The notes beneath the pieces are model-generated. The model searched no databases. It had not been told where the DNA came from and worked only from the letters and a program-made list of their open reading frames with translations. From Flavobacteriales bacterium (lineage in GTDB: Bacteria; Bacteroidota; Bacteroidia; Flavobacteriales_D; Crocinitomicaceae), in NCBI GenBank assembly GCA_947460825.1, contig CANHHA010000020.1, forward strand, positions 1 to 50,799: DNA of 50,799 bases, written 5' to 3'. Within the stretch, counting starts at the first letter, position 1. The number at the start of each line of letters is the position of its first letter. A program made the position numbers and the translations under genes. Shown here one piece after another: positions 8,155 to 16,248 of this stretch.

Positions 8155-8601
8155 TTATTCAGCTACTACTGAAAATTTAATGATTTGTTTTACGCCTTTG
8201 TAAAGATTAGCTTCCGCTTCATAGCTTCCAACTTCACGGATGGGCTCGTCTTTGATTTTTAAAGACTTACGGTCGATGTCGTGTCCTGCTGCTTTTAATG
8301 CTTCGGCTAATTGGATCGTGTTGATGGATCCATAAATCTTTCCGTTTTCACCCGCTTTGGTAGCAATAGAAACGCTTACCTCGGCTAATTTAGCGGCTAA
8401 ATCTTGCGCTTCAGCTAACATTTTTGATTCTTTGTGCGATTTTTGACGCATTACTTCTGCATGCGCTTTTTTGGCACTTACCGTGGCAAGGACAGCATAT
8501 CCTTGAGGAATTAAAAAATTTCTTCCGTAACCCGGCTTTACAGTTACCACCTCATTGGTGTAACCTAATTTATCTACGTTCTTTAATAGAATGACTTCCA
8601 T
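8155..8601 (-). CDS. rplI: 50S ribosomal protein L9
   Basis: 148 residues, the normal length for L9. The N-terminal domain is characteristic (MEVILLKNVDKLGYTNEVV, then VKPGYGRNFLIPQGYA at about 21-36), followed by the long charged connecting helix (about 42-75) and a C-terminal domain with GKIYGSINT. L9 binds 23S rRNA near the L1 stalk. Third gene of rpsF-rpsR-rplI, 19 bases after rpsR, with a terminator right after it. Confidence 0.98.
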   Translation of the reverse strand: MEVILLKNVDKLGYTNEVVTVKPGYGRNFLIPQGYAVLATVSAKKAHAEVMRQKSHKESKMLAEAQDLAAKLAEVSVSIATKAGENGKIYGSINTIQLAEALKAAGHDIDRKSLKIKDEPIREVGSYEAEANLYKGVKQIIKFSVVAE

Positions 8602-8620
8602 GATTCAAAATTTTTATCGA

Positions 8621-8881
8621 TTATTTCAACATATCTCCTACGTAAGGCATAAGCGCTAAGTGACGAGCACGTTTGATAGCCTTGTTAACGCGTCCTTGGA
8701 ACTTCGCAGAAGTACCGGTAATGCGACGAGGAAGAATTTTTCCTTGTTCGTTTACCAACTTCAACAAATAGTTTGCGTCTTTGTAATCGAGGAATTTAAT
8801 GCCTGATTTTTTGAATCGACAGTATTTATCCTTCTTAATATCAATATTAATCGGGGTTAGGTATCTAATATCGTTTGACAT
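8621..8881 (-). CDS. rpsR: 30S ribosomal protein S18
   Basis: 86 residues. Contains the family core: an N-terminal lysine-rich [20 protein letters not shown] segment, [18 protein letters not shown] (about 40-57) and the C-terminal [15 protein letters not shown] helix. Binds next to S6 on the 30S platform, consistent with rpsF being the gene before it. The operon spacing to rpsF is 25 bases. Confidence 0.98.
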   Translation of the reverse strand: MSNDIRYLTPINIDIKKDKYCRFKKSGIKFLDYKDANYLLKLVNEQGKILPRRITGTSAKFQGRVNKAIKRARHLALMPYVGDMLK

Positions 8882-8906
8882 CTCAGTAATTTAAAGGGGT
8901 TAATAA

Positions 8907-9242
8907 TTAATTTGTTGATGTTTTTGCTCTGCGCTTTTCAGCGTAAGTCACGTGGTCAGCATCCATACGTACGGTTAAAAACCGAAGCACGCGCTCATCA
9001 CGTTTCATCATTAATTCATAATCTGCAATTACAGATCCAGCAGCTTCAAATTGAATCAAGAAATAAAATCCGGTGGATTTTTTCTGGATTGGATAAGCCA
9101 TTTTGCGCAGTCCCCAGTGTTCCGAATGCGTTATCTTGGCACCCATGCCTTTGATGTCGCCTTCGAATTTCTGTACTGCTTCCTTTGCCTGATCATCAGA
9201 CAAAACGGGAGTTAAAATGAAAACAGTTTCGTAAGAATTCAT
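8907..9242 (-). CDS. rpsF: 30S ribosomal protein S6
   Basis: 111 residues with the ferredoxin-like S6 fold: [18 protein letters not shown] at the N-terminus, [29 protein letters not shown] (about 40-68) and [14 protein letters not shown] (81-94). The C-terminal tail ends in a short basic stretch ([10 protein letters not shown]). First gene of the operon, transcribed from a full-consensus promoter about 35 bases upstream. In other bacteria S6-S18 can autoregulate this operon through the leader; the leader here is short and I see no clear hairpin. Confidence 0.98.
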   Translation of the reverse strand: MNSYETVFILTPVLSDDQAKEAVQKFEGDIKGMGAKITHSEHWGLRKMAYPIQKKSTGFYFLIQFEAAGSVIADYELMMKRDERVLRFLTVRMDADHVTYAEKRRAKTSTN

Positions 9243-9277
9243 AAGGTTCTTAATTAGTTAATAAAAATTTAAGGGTG

Positions 9278-9309
9278 CAAAGATAGCATTATTTTTGTCT
9301 TCACCCAAA
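9278..9309 (-). promoter_or_regulatory. Full-consensus Bacteroidota promoter of rpsF-rpsR-rplI
   Basis: On the minus strand: TTTG (9309-9306), 20-base spacer, TATCTTTG (9285-9278). Both boxes match the sigma-ABfr consensus (TTTG, 19-21 bases, TAnnTTTG) exactly, and the rpsF ATG is 35 bases past the -7 box. This is the clearest promoter in the window and anchors the other promoter calls. Confidence 0.9.
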
Positions 9310-9335
9310 GTATTTTCCTTGTTTTCGCTTGCTTT

Positions 9336-9366
9336 CTTGGCTTTCAAACCTTTTTAAGTAACTTTC
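9336..9366 (+). promoter_or_regulatory. Candidate promoter of the DUF2461-peptidase operon
   Basis: CTTG (9336-9339), 19-base spacer, TAACTTTC (9359-9366): one mismatch in each box from the TTTG / TAnnTTTG consensus. It lies 19 bases before the DUF2461 start and diverges from the rpsF promoter. Confidence 0.45.
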
Positions 9367-9385
9367 GGACACAATTCGTAGGTTT

Positions 9386-10060
9386 ATGGGGTATTTTAGT
9401 CCGGATTATCTTGATTTCTTTATCGAACTTGCTGCCAACAACCATAAAGATTGGTTTGATCTAAATCGAAAGCGCTATGAAGCGTCCGTAAAAAAACCGT
9501 TTGCTCTGTTTACTCAATCCCTAATTGATCGAATTGCAGTTGCCAATCCCTCCTTTCAACATGTGCTTGCCAAGGATTGTATCTTTCGCATTAACCGGGA
9601 TATTCGGTTTTCTGCCGATAAAACCCCGTATAAACTGATGTGTTCGGCAGTAGTTTCTCCCGAAGGTAAAAAAAGCAACGCCATCAATGGAATTTACGTT
9701 GAACTTACCCCAGAGCATGTGCGTGTATATGGTGGGGTGTATGAAATCGATAAGGAAAATCTCCTTGAACTTCGCGAAGGAATTGCTGCAAATTCTACCG
9801 AGTTTAAACGCTTAGTTTCTGAGCCTTCATTTAGTTCCTTCTATGGTGCTATTCATGGCGAAAAGAATAAAATGCTCCCTGCACATTTGAAATCTGCTGC
9901 AGCGAATGAACCCCTGATTTTCAATAAGCAATTCTATTTTTATGCGACGTTTCCTGCTGAATTAATCCTTCGGGACGAGCTCTTAGATACCCTATGCACA
10001 GCCTACGAAATAGGCAAACCAATCGAATCTTTTTTTAATCAATTTATACATCGTTCCTAG
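9386..10060 (+). CDS. DUF2461 domain-containing protein
   Basis: A 224-residue soluble protein spanning the whole DUF2461 (TIGR02453) family. Visible markers are the N-terminal FFIELAANNHKDWFDLNRKRYE (about 11-32; family form 'FL--L--NN-K-WF---R--YE'), the central RINRDIRFSADKTPYK (about 69-84; family 'RI-RD-RFS-DK-PYK') and GGVYEIDKENL. No catalytic function is established for the family; it has no signal peptide and is presumably cytoplasmic. Two bases separate it from the peptidase gene downstream, so they share a transcript. Confidence 0.93.
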   Translation: MGYFSPDYLDFFIELAANNHKDWFDLNRKRYEASVKKPFALFTQSLIDRIAVANPSFQHVLAKDCIFRINRDIRFSADKTPYKLMCSAVVSPEGKKSNAINGIYVELTPEHVRVYGGVYEIDKENLLELREGIAANSTEFKRLVSEPSFSSFYGAIHGEKNKMLPAHLKSAAANEPLIFNKQFYFYATFPAELILRDELLDTLCTAYEIGKPIESFFNQFIHRS

Positions 10061-10062
10061 TT

Positions 10063-12243
10063 ATGCGTTTTTTAATGTTCACATCCCTACTTTTGATGAC
10101 CTACACCGTTAGTGCTCAAAAAAAATCGTTAACCGTAACCGAATCCGTACTCAAACAACGGGCACTTAGTCCGCAACGAACTGTTGGATTTTCATGGATT
10201 AAAAATAAATCAGAATACACGCTCTTATCAACAGATTATAAGTCTTTACTTGCATATACCTTTGATCAAGAATCAGATAAAGTCCTTTGTACGGTCGAAG
10301 AATTAAACAAACTCTTGCCTGATGATGCTAAAATTCAGAATTTATATGGATATGAGTGGCTTTCCTCGGATGAGTTACTGTTTAATAATGGGACTGTTAT
10401 TTTTACCTATAATATTACGTCGAAGGCCTTAATTATTAAAAAGACTGGACTTGATAACGCTGAAAATGTAACCTATCATGCGGCTTCGAATAAATGTGCC
10501 TATACCTTAGATAACAATGTTTGTGTTGCGGCTTATTCGAATAAGTTTTATACTCCCGTTACAAAAAATACAGACAAAAACATTGTTTCCGGTCAAACCA
10601 TTGCACGCAACGAATTTGGCATCGAAAAAGGCTTGTTTTGGTCTAAAAACGCGAATTATCTGGCCTTCTATCAAAAAGATGAACGTGAAGTGGCCGATTA
10701 CCCCTTGTTAGACATCAATACGACCCCAGGTTCTTTGGTATCTATTAAATATCCAATGGCAGGGCAAAAATCAGAGAAACCGCGCGTAGGGATCTATAAT
10801 TGTAAAACGAAGAAAACGGTATTCATCAAACCAAGTGGGAATGCAGATGATTACTTAACAAATTTCGCTTTTACGCCAGACGAAAAGTTTTGCATCATCG
10901 CAGAGGTCAATCGCGGACAAAATGAGCTTTGGTTGAATGTATTCGATGTTAAAACGGGAAAGAAAATAAAAAACCTTTGGCATGAAAAAAATCAAAAATG
11001 GGTAGAACCAGAACATCCTGCCTATTTTATTGGTGAAGGAAATGACTTCATTTGGATGTCAGAAAAAGATGGATTTATGAACATGTATTTGGTTGATTTT
11101 GACCGGCAAATAACAGAGTTTGTGTTTGAAGGTAAATCCATGGAGGTATTACAGGAAGGAATTAAACAAATTACAAATCATCGCTTTGTTGTCAAGGATA
11201 TCCTCGAAGTAGACGCATCCAAAAAATTGATTTATTATTCCGCCACCGGAGAGAATCCGTGTAATACCATGGTCTACGCAACGGATCTAAACGGGAACAC
11301 GAAAGTAGTTTCAAAAAATGAAGGCGTTCATCGATTCGATCTTTCGGATGACGGACTATATTTTTATGATGGCTATTCAAGCCTTATGATGCCCAATCAT
11401 GAAATGATTTATACCACTAATGGCAAGATGGCTAAGTTCATCAAACAATCTACGAATCCTATGGATGAGTATGGGCTCGGTACGGTAGAAATTAATTCCA
11501 TTAAAGGAAAAGACGGGTCGGATTTATATTACCGTATGGTGAAACCTTCCAATTTTGATCCAAAAAATAAATATCCCGTGTTGGTTTATGTCTATGGGGG
11601 CCCTCACGCTCAAATGGTAACCAATAGTTTTAATGCTGGGGCAAACCTATGGATGAATTGGTTGGCAGAGCAAGGGTATATGGTTTTTACCTTAGATAAC
11701 CGGGGGTCTGGAGAGCGTGGATTCGCCTTTGAATCTCAAATTCATCGCCAGTTAGGAACGATAGAAATGGAGGATCAATTATCAGGTGTAGAGTTTTTGA
11801 AATCTTTACCTTACGTTGATTCCGAGCGCCTAGCAGTTCATGGTTGGTCGTTTGGGGGGTTCATGACCACCTCCTTAATGTTGCGTCATGCCGGGGTATT
11901 CAATGTTGGGGTCGCTGGAGGACCGGTAACCGACTGGAAGTTTTATGAAGTAATGTATGGCGAACGCTATATGGATCTTCCAGAAGAAAATAAAGAAGGA
12001 TATGAGGCAAATGCACTGACCAACTACACGAATAATTTAACGGGAAAATTACTCTTGATTCATGGTACGGTGGATGACGTGGTGGTCATGCAGCATAACT
12101 ATTCCCTGATTAAGAAATTTGTAGAGGATGGTAAACAGATGGACTTCTTTCCTTATCCGATGCATAAACACAATGTGACGGGTAAAGATCGAGCGCATTT
12201 GATGGAGAAAGTGTTAACCTATGTAATTGAAAACAATCAATGA
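10063..12243 (+). CDS. S9 family prolyl oligopeptidase (dipeptidyl peptidase IV-like)
   Basis: A 726-residue secreted serine peptidase with a signal peptide (about 1-18, ending VSAQ). The N-terminal beta-propeller region (about 40-470) contains the DPP4-type GLFWSKNANYLAFYQKDEREV segment; the C-terminal alpha/beta-hydrolase domain starts around YPVLVYVYGGPH. Catalytic residues are visible: Ser596 in GWSFGG, Asp672 in GTVDDVVV and His703 in MHKHNV. Enzymes of this type remove Xaa-Pro dipeptides from peptides in the periplasm. The stop overlaps the next start by ATGA. Expected full length and no missing motif. Confidence 0.95.
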   Translation: MRFLMFTSLLLMTYTVSAQKKSLTVTESVLKQRALSPQRTVGFSWIKNKSEYTLLSTDYKSLLAYTFDQESDKVLCTVEELNKLLPDDAKIQNLYGYEWLSSDELLFNNGTVIFTYNITSKALIIKKTGLDNAENVTYHAASNKCAYTLDNNVCVAAYSNKFYTPVTKNTDKNIVSGQTIARNEFGIEKGLFWSKNANYLAFYQKDEREVADYPLLDINTTPGSLVSIKYPMAGQKSEKPRVGIYNCKTKKTVFIKPSGNADDYLTNFAFTPDEKFCIIAEVNRGQNELWLNVFDVKTGKKIKNLWHEKNQKWVEPEHPAYFIGEGNDFIWMSEKDGFMNMYLVDFDRQITEFVFEGKSMEVLQEGIKQITNHRFVVKDILEVDASKKLIYYSATGENPCNTMVYATDLNGNTKVVSKNEGVHRFDLSDDGLYFYDGYSSLMMPNHEMIYTTNGKMAKFIKQSTNPMDEYGLGTVEINSIKGKDGSDLYYRMVKPSNFDPKNKYPVLVYVYGGPHAQMVTNSFNAGANLWMNWLAEQGYMVFTLDNRGSGERGFAFESQIHRQLGTIEMEDQLSGVEFLKSLPYVDSERLAVHGWSFGGFMTTSLMLRHAGVFNVGVAGGPVTDWKFYEVMYGERYMDLPEENKEGYEANALTNYTNNLTGKLLLIHGTVDDVVVMQHNYSLIKKFVEDGKQMDFFPYPMHKHNVTGKDRAHLMEKVLTYVIENNQ

Positions 12244-12437
12244 TTACAACAGAAATTAACATTGCCGCGCCCTTGGCTGTGGTTTTTGATGGGTGGGTGA
12301 TTTCAAATGAGGGAGCAACCCATATTCTTTGGCTATCCGAACCTCAATCCGTAAATCCAGAAGCCTTGCAGCAGCAAGGTTGGCAGGCTATTTTAAATAA
12401 TTTTAAAAGTTACCTTAAACAAATCGTAGTTGGCTAA
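12240..12437 (+). pseudogene. Internally deleted SRPBCC/AHSA1-domain remnant
   Basis: A 65-residue frame. The first 16 residues (MITTEINIAAPLAVVF) match the first strand of AHSA1-type SRPBCC proteins, and the last 40 (from about residue 22) match the C-terminal strand and long helix (VNPEALQQQGWQAILNNFKSYL). The roughly 70-80 residues that normally lie between, forming most of the ligand cavity, are missing while the frame is kept. It is coupled to the peptidase stop by ATGA and overlaps the next gene by eight bases, so it is still translated in all likelihood. I call it a remnant; a genuine mini-protein of just the strand and helix cannot be excluded. Confidence 0.65.
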
Positions 12438-13818
12438 GCTCGCAAGCAATATTTTCTTTTGGATCGGCTTGTTTTTCCTGGTGCATCTCATCGGAATATG
12501 GAATCCGCCGATTGAGGCCGCGCACAGTTGGCGTCAAGCTACAGGCTTAATGGTTGCTCGGAATTATTTCGAAGGAAACACCTCCTTTTGGTATCCCATG
12601 GTGGATGAAACCAATGGGGGAACAGGGATTATTGGAATGGAATTCCCCTTGTTGTATTACATCCAAGGTAAGCTTGGCGTCTTATTCGGGTTTCATGCGG
12701 GTATTGGACGCTTACTCAACGTACTCATTTCAACCTTGGGTTTGGTATATTTCTATGCCTTGGTACGTCGGTTTTCCAATGAGAAAACAGCGTTTTATGC
12801 GTCCTTGCTTCTCATGGTTTCTTGTTTTTTCATGTATAGCCGTAAAGTAATGCCAGATACCGAAGCCTTAGCTGTGTATCTGATTGGAATCTACTATTTT
12901 TTTGAAGCCTTACGGTTTGGTAGATGGAAGGATGTAGTGCTGTCTTTCGTTATGCTAAGCCTGGGGTTATTGCTGAAAATATCGGTACTACCCTTGATTG
13001 CTTTTGTGGTGTTTGCCTTTGTGAAAATATCAAATGAACCTAAAAAACCCGTGGTGTTCCTGATTCCGTTTTTTAGTTTAATTCCTGCCTGTATCTGGTA
13101 TTTTATTTGGAATCCCTATTTAGCCTCGCATTTCGGGTCTTGGTACAACCTGGGTGGTGGATTGTTGGACGGAGGAAAGGCCTTTCTTGAGTCGCCTTTT
13201 TTACTAGTAGAACAGCTAGTTTTTCATCCGTTTTTCAGTTATTTAGCACTCGGGAGCTGTCTATATGGGATAATTCGGTTTGTGAAATCGGGCGTTTCTT
13301 GGGCATGGAAAATCAGTTTGCCGTTATTTCTGGTGCTTTTTTCAGGATATGCCTTAAAATCGGGGGTAATCTTTTTAACGCATGAATATTACATCTTGCC
13401 GGCGGTTCCTTTGCTCGCCATAGTAGGCGGATATGCCTTGTCAACCTTAGGGAAATATGGGTGGGTGTTGATGCTCTGTATTTCCTTGGAAGCTATTGGT
13501 AATCAGCTGTATGATTTTAGATTGAATCAATCCGAAGCATATAAATTAGGGTTAGGACAAGTGGCCGAACGTTACATCCCAACGGATGCCTTGGTTGCAA
13601 TTAATGGAAATAGTAATCCCCAAGAATTGTATCTTCTTGGGAGAAAAGGTTGGGATCTTTCTAATGAAACATTCTTTCAAAAAGGTATCGTGAATAAATT
13701 AACAGCTAAAGGGTGCACATACCTTGTGGTCAATAAACGTACCTTACCCAATCTTCCCGATTACGGAAAGATTATTTATGATGGTGTGGATTATCAGTTA
13801 ATTCAATTAAATAAGTAA
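12430..13818 (+). CDS. ArnT/PMT-like membrane glycosyltransferase
   Basis: A 462-residue polytopic membrane protein with about ten hydrophobic segments. The periplasmic N-terminal region EAAHSWRQATGLMVARNYF is the type seen in GT39/PMT_2 family transferases (ArnT and relatives), which move sugars from lipid-linked donors onto lipid A or proteins. Further markers are GMEFPLLYYIQGKLG and YALVRRFSNEKTAFYASLLLM. The best start is a TTG at 12430, inside the preceding gene's last eight bases; no ATG occurs until well inside the first loop. A soluble C-terminal region (about 375-462) ends the protein. Substrate unknown. Confidence 0.8.
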   Translation: MAKLASNIFFWIGLFFLVHLIGIWNPPIEAAHSWRQATGLMVARNYFEGNTSFWYPMVDETNGGTGIIGMEFPLLYYIQGKLGVLFGFHAGIGRLLNVLISTLGLVYFYALVRRFSNEKTAFYASLLLMVSCFFMYSRKVMPDTEALAVYLIGIYYFFEALRFGRWKDVVLSFVMLSLGLLLKISVLPLIAFVVFAFVKISNEPKKPVVFLIPFFSLIPACIWYFIWNPYLASHFGSWYNLGGGLLDGGKAFLESPFLLVEQLVFHPFFSYLALGSCLYGIIRFVKSGVSWAWKISLPLFLVLFSGYALKSGVIFLTHEYYILPAVPLLAIVGGYALSTLGKYGWVLMLCISLEAIGNQLYDFRLNQSEAYKLGLGQVAERYIPTDALVAINGNSNPQELYLLGRKGWDLSNETFFQKGIVNKLTAKGCTYLVVNKRTLPNLPDYGKIIYDGVDYQLIQLNK

Positions 13819-13862
13819 AGCGTTTCCAATTTCAATGTGTATCTTTCCTAAAATTTTTATCC

Positions 13863-14414
13863 GTGAGATTAATCCTTGCCCTATTTTTTCTAGCGTCGCT
13901 GTGCAGCGTTTCAGCTCAAAAATCATACTACATCGGACAGCGCACTGAGGGGGGAGTTATCTTTCATTTATTTCAGGATAGCCTTGGTAAACAACACGGA
14001 TTAGTAGTTTCCTTAACCAATTTAACCCGAGAGGCAGAGTGGGGCGACAAGGAAAAAGACATCGAAAGCTGCGAAAGTTTATGGGACGGGCGGGCAAATA
14101 CCACCGCCATTATGTTTGCGACCAGAGATACAACCAAAGCGGCGGGTTTATGTGATGCGTATGTTAGCGAGGGTTTTGATGATTGGTATCTACCAGCCAT
14201 CTATGAGCTTCAAGCCATGAACACTAATTTATTCACCGTGGAACGTGCACTGAGTGAAATCCCAAATACAGATCTCGTGGAAATGAGTCTCTATTGGTCG
14301 TCGACCGAGTCAAATATTGCCTCGGCGTGGTTTTTTAGTTTCTATGACTCCAAACCAACGAATTACTACGATAAAACCAGCAAGACCTTGGTTCGGGCGA
14401 TTCGATCGTTTTGA
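13863..14414 (+). CDS. Secreted DUF1566 (Lcl-type) domain protein
   Basis: A 183-residue protein with a GTG start and a signal peptide (about 1-19, ending VSAQ). The rest is one DUF1566-like domain: IGQRTEGGVIFHLF at the start, GFDDWYLPAIYELQAM in the middle (the family 'DWYLPS--EL--M' motif) and SLYWSSTESNIASAWFF near the end. The domain occurs in adhesins and secreted proteins with a C-type-lectin-like fold; its ligand here is unknown. It has no T9SS tail or lipobox, so it is probably periplasmic or released. Confidence 0.85.
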   Translation: MRLILALFFLASLCSVSAQKSYYIGQRTEGGVIFHLFQDSLGKQHGLVVSLTNLTREAEWGDKEKDIESCESLWDGRANTTAIMFATRDTTKAAGLCDAYVSEGFDDWYLPAIYELQAMNTNLFTVERALSEIPNTDLVEMSLYWSSTESNIASAWFFSFYDSKPTNYYDKTSKTLVRAIRSF

Positions 14415-14564
14415 GTTGTTGACCACCTTTCATGGTTACTTGTCAGGATATTTGCTTTACTTAAGTCTTAATTTCGGCACTATATTAACTGACATTTGGG
14501 ACTCGAACAGTATTTGAGTACCTATCAATAAAAAACTTTTTTTTAAGCGCGGTGTTATAGGTGC

Positions 14565-15020
14565 ATGTACCAACTTAAACGCACCCAACGTGTTAAAGCC
14601 AACATAGATACGTGTTGGGATTTCTTCTCCTCACCCAATAACCTTTCTAAAATTACGCCCTCCTCCATGGGATTCGTGGTGCGGACTGAAGTACCTGAAA
14701 AGATGTACGAAGGGCTCATGATTGAATATACCGTAAAACCCTTACTAGGTATTCCGATGCGCTGGGTTACGGAGATAAAAACAGTGAGAGACAAGGCCTT
14801 TTTTGTAGACGAGCAGCGGGTGGGTCCGTACACCATATGGCATCACGAGCATCATTTTAAAGACCTGGGGGATTCAGTGGAAATGACCGATATCGTGAGT
14901 TATCAATTACCGCTTGGCGTATTGGGCAGATTAATGCACACCTTGTTTGTTCGGAAAAAACTAGAATCCATCTTTGCTTACCGATTTGAAGTAGTAGAAA
15001 AGCTTTTCAATCAGAATTAA
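14565..15020 (+). CDS. SRPBCC family protein (ligand-binding cell-division-inhibitor-like subgroup)
   Basis: A complete 151-residue SRPBCC (START/Bet v1-like) protein without a signal peptide. Marker segments are IDTCWDFFSSPNNLSKITP (about 14-32, family 'FFS-P-NL--ITP'), GMLI-like GLMIEYTVKPLLGIPMRWVTEI (about 50-71) and PYTIWHHEHHF. This subgroup is often annotated as 'cell division inhibitor' next to YfcH-type proteins, but no such partner is here and the ligand is unknown. It stands between a DUF1566 gene and a helicase gene with its own promoter. Confidence 0.85.
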   Translation: MYQLKRTQRVKANIDTCWDFFSSPNNLSKITPSSMGFVVRTEVPEKMYEGLMIEYTVKPLLGIPMRWVTEIKTVRDKAFFVDEQRVGPYTIWHHEHHFKDLGDSVEMTDIVSYQLPLGVLGRLMHTLFVRKKLESIFAYRFEVVEKLFNQN

Positions 15021-15038
15021 GGAGATTGCGTACCTTTG
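15005..15038 (+). promoter_or_regulatory. Candidate promoter giving a leaderless DEAD-box helicase mRNA
   Basis: TTTC (15005-15008), 22-base spacer, TACCTTTG (15031-15038). Only four bases separate the perfect -7 box from the ATG at 15043, so transcription would begin at or next to the start codon. Confidence 0.55.
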
Positions 15039-15042
15039 AGCT

Positions 15043-16248
15043 ATGAAGTTCAAGGATTATCCCATCCATCCATCTATCTTACAAGCCATTGAAGACTTAG
15101 GGTATAAGCGCCCCACCGACATTCAATACAAGGTAATTCCGCACATTCTCAACGGAGAGGATGTTATGGCAGTAGCGCCAACCGGAACGGGAAAGACCGC
15201 CGCATTTGCCATTCCCTTGATTCATAAAGTGAATGGCTATGCGCGAAAATCCGGAGTTCATGTCTTGGTTATGGTTCCAACCCGTGAATTAGCACGACAA
15301 ATTGAGCAGGTTTTTCTTGACCTAAGCAAACACTTATCCATTAGCATTCTATCCTTAATCGGTGGAGTAGAACAGGAAAGTCAGATTAAAAAGCTAAAAG
15401 AAAATACCCAAATTCTCATTACCACACCCGGACGAATGTTCGATTTAATCGCTCAGGGTTATTTGGATATTTCTACCGTAAAAATGTGGGTGCTCGATGA
15501 AGCAGATTTAATGCTTGATTTGGGCTTTGCACGGGATATTGTGGATGCGAAGCGTAAGTTGCCTAGATATTTGCAAACCTTGTTCTTTACTGCAACCATC
15601 AATAAAAAGATTAAATCCTTGGCGTATGATGTGGTAAAAGATGCCATTCGAATTCAAATTACCCCAGGAAATCCCGTCTCAAAAAATGTAGATCATCATG
15701 TCATGATGGTGGAGATGGACGACAAGCGATTTTTTCTAGAAAATATTCTGATGGAGTATCCGGAAGAACGGTTTATGATTTTTGTTCGCACCAAGGTACG
15801 CGCAGAACGCGTCCAAAAAGCCATGGAACGCATTGGTATTTCGGTAGAAATTTTACATGGCGGGAAAGAACAGAGCGAACGATTTAATACCTTGGAACGC
15901 TTTCGTTCGGGTACCAATAAAGTATTAGTTACCACGGATGTGGCGTGTAGAGGAATTGATATTCCTGAGGTAGAATATGTCATTAATTATGACATCCCGG
16001 ATAATCCTGAAAATTACGTGCATCGCTGCGGACGAACGGGTAGGGGAAACCGCAGAGGGCAGGCCTTGAGTTTTTGTAGTACAGGGGAAGTACCTTTATT
16101 AGACGCAATTGAAGCGTACACGGGAACTGAAGTCGCTCGGTTTGAATTGAACGCAGAAGAATACGCAGAAATCTTACGCGATCAACTTGATCCCGATGAA
16201 AATTGGATTAAACTCATGAAAGAAAACGATACCGAAACTTGGGATTAA
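15043..16248 (+). CDS. DEAD-box ATP-dependent RNA helicase
   Basis: A 401-residue RNA helicase with all superfamily-2 motifs in order: Q motif (GYKRPTDIQ, about 20-28), motif I APTGTGKTAAF (about 45-55), Ia PTRELARQIE, Ib TPGR, II DEAD (about 153-156), III as TAT rather than SAT (FFTATINKKI), IV FMIFVRTK, V TTDVACRGIDIP and VI HRCGRTGRG. It has essentially no C-terminal extension, so it is a minimal RhlE/CshA-type core that should unwind short RNA duplexes in ribosome assembly or RNA decay; the exact role is not visible. A -7 box lies directly upstream. Its stop codon interlocks with that of convergent lon. Confidence 0.95.
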   Translation: MKFKDYPIHPSILQAIEDLGYKRPTDIQYKVIPHILNGEDVMAVAPTGTGKTAAFAIPLIHKVNGYARKSGVHVLVMVPTRELARQIEQVFLDLSKHLSISILSLIGGVEQESQIKKLKENTQILITTPGRMFDLIAQGYLDISTVKMWVLDEADLMLDLGFARDIVDAKRKLPRYLQTLFFTATINKKIKSLAYDVVKDAIRIQITPGNPVSKNVDHHVMMVEMDDKRFFLENILMEYPEERFMIFVRTKVRAERVQKAMERIGISVEILHGGKEQSERFNTLERFRSGTNKVLVTTDVACRGIDIPEVEYVINYDIPDNPENYVHRCGRTGRGNRRGQALSFCSTGEVPLLDAIEAYTGTEVARFELNAEEYAEILRDQLDPDENWIKLMKENDTETWD

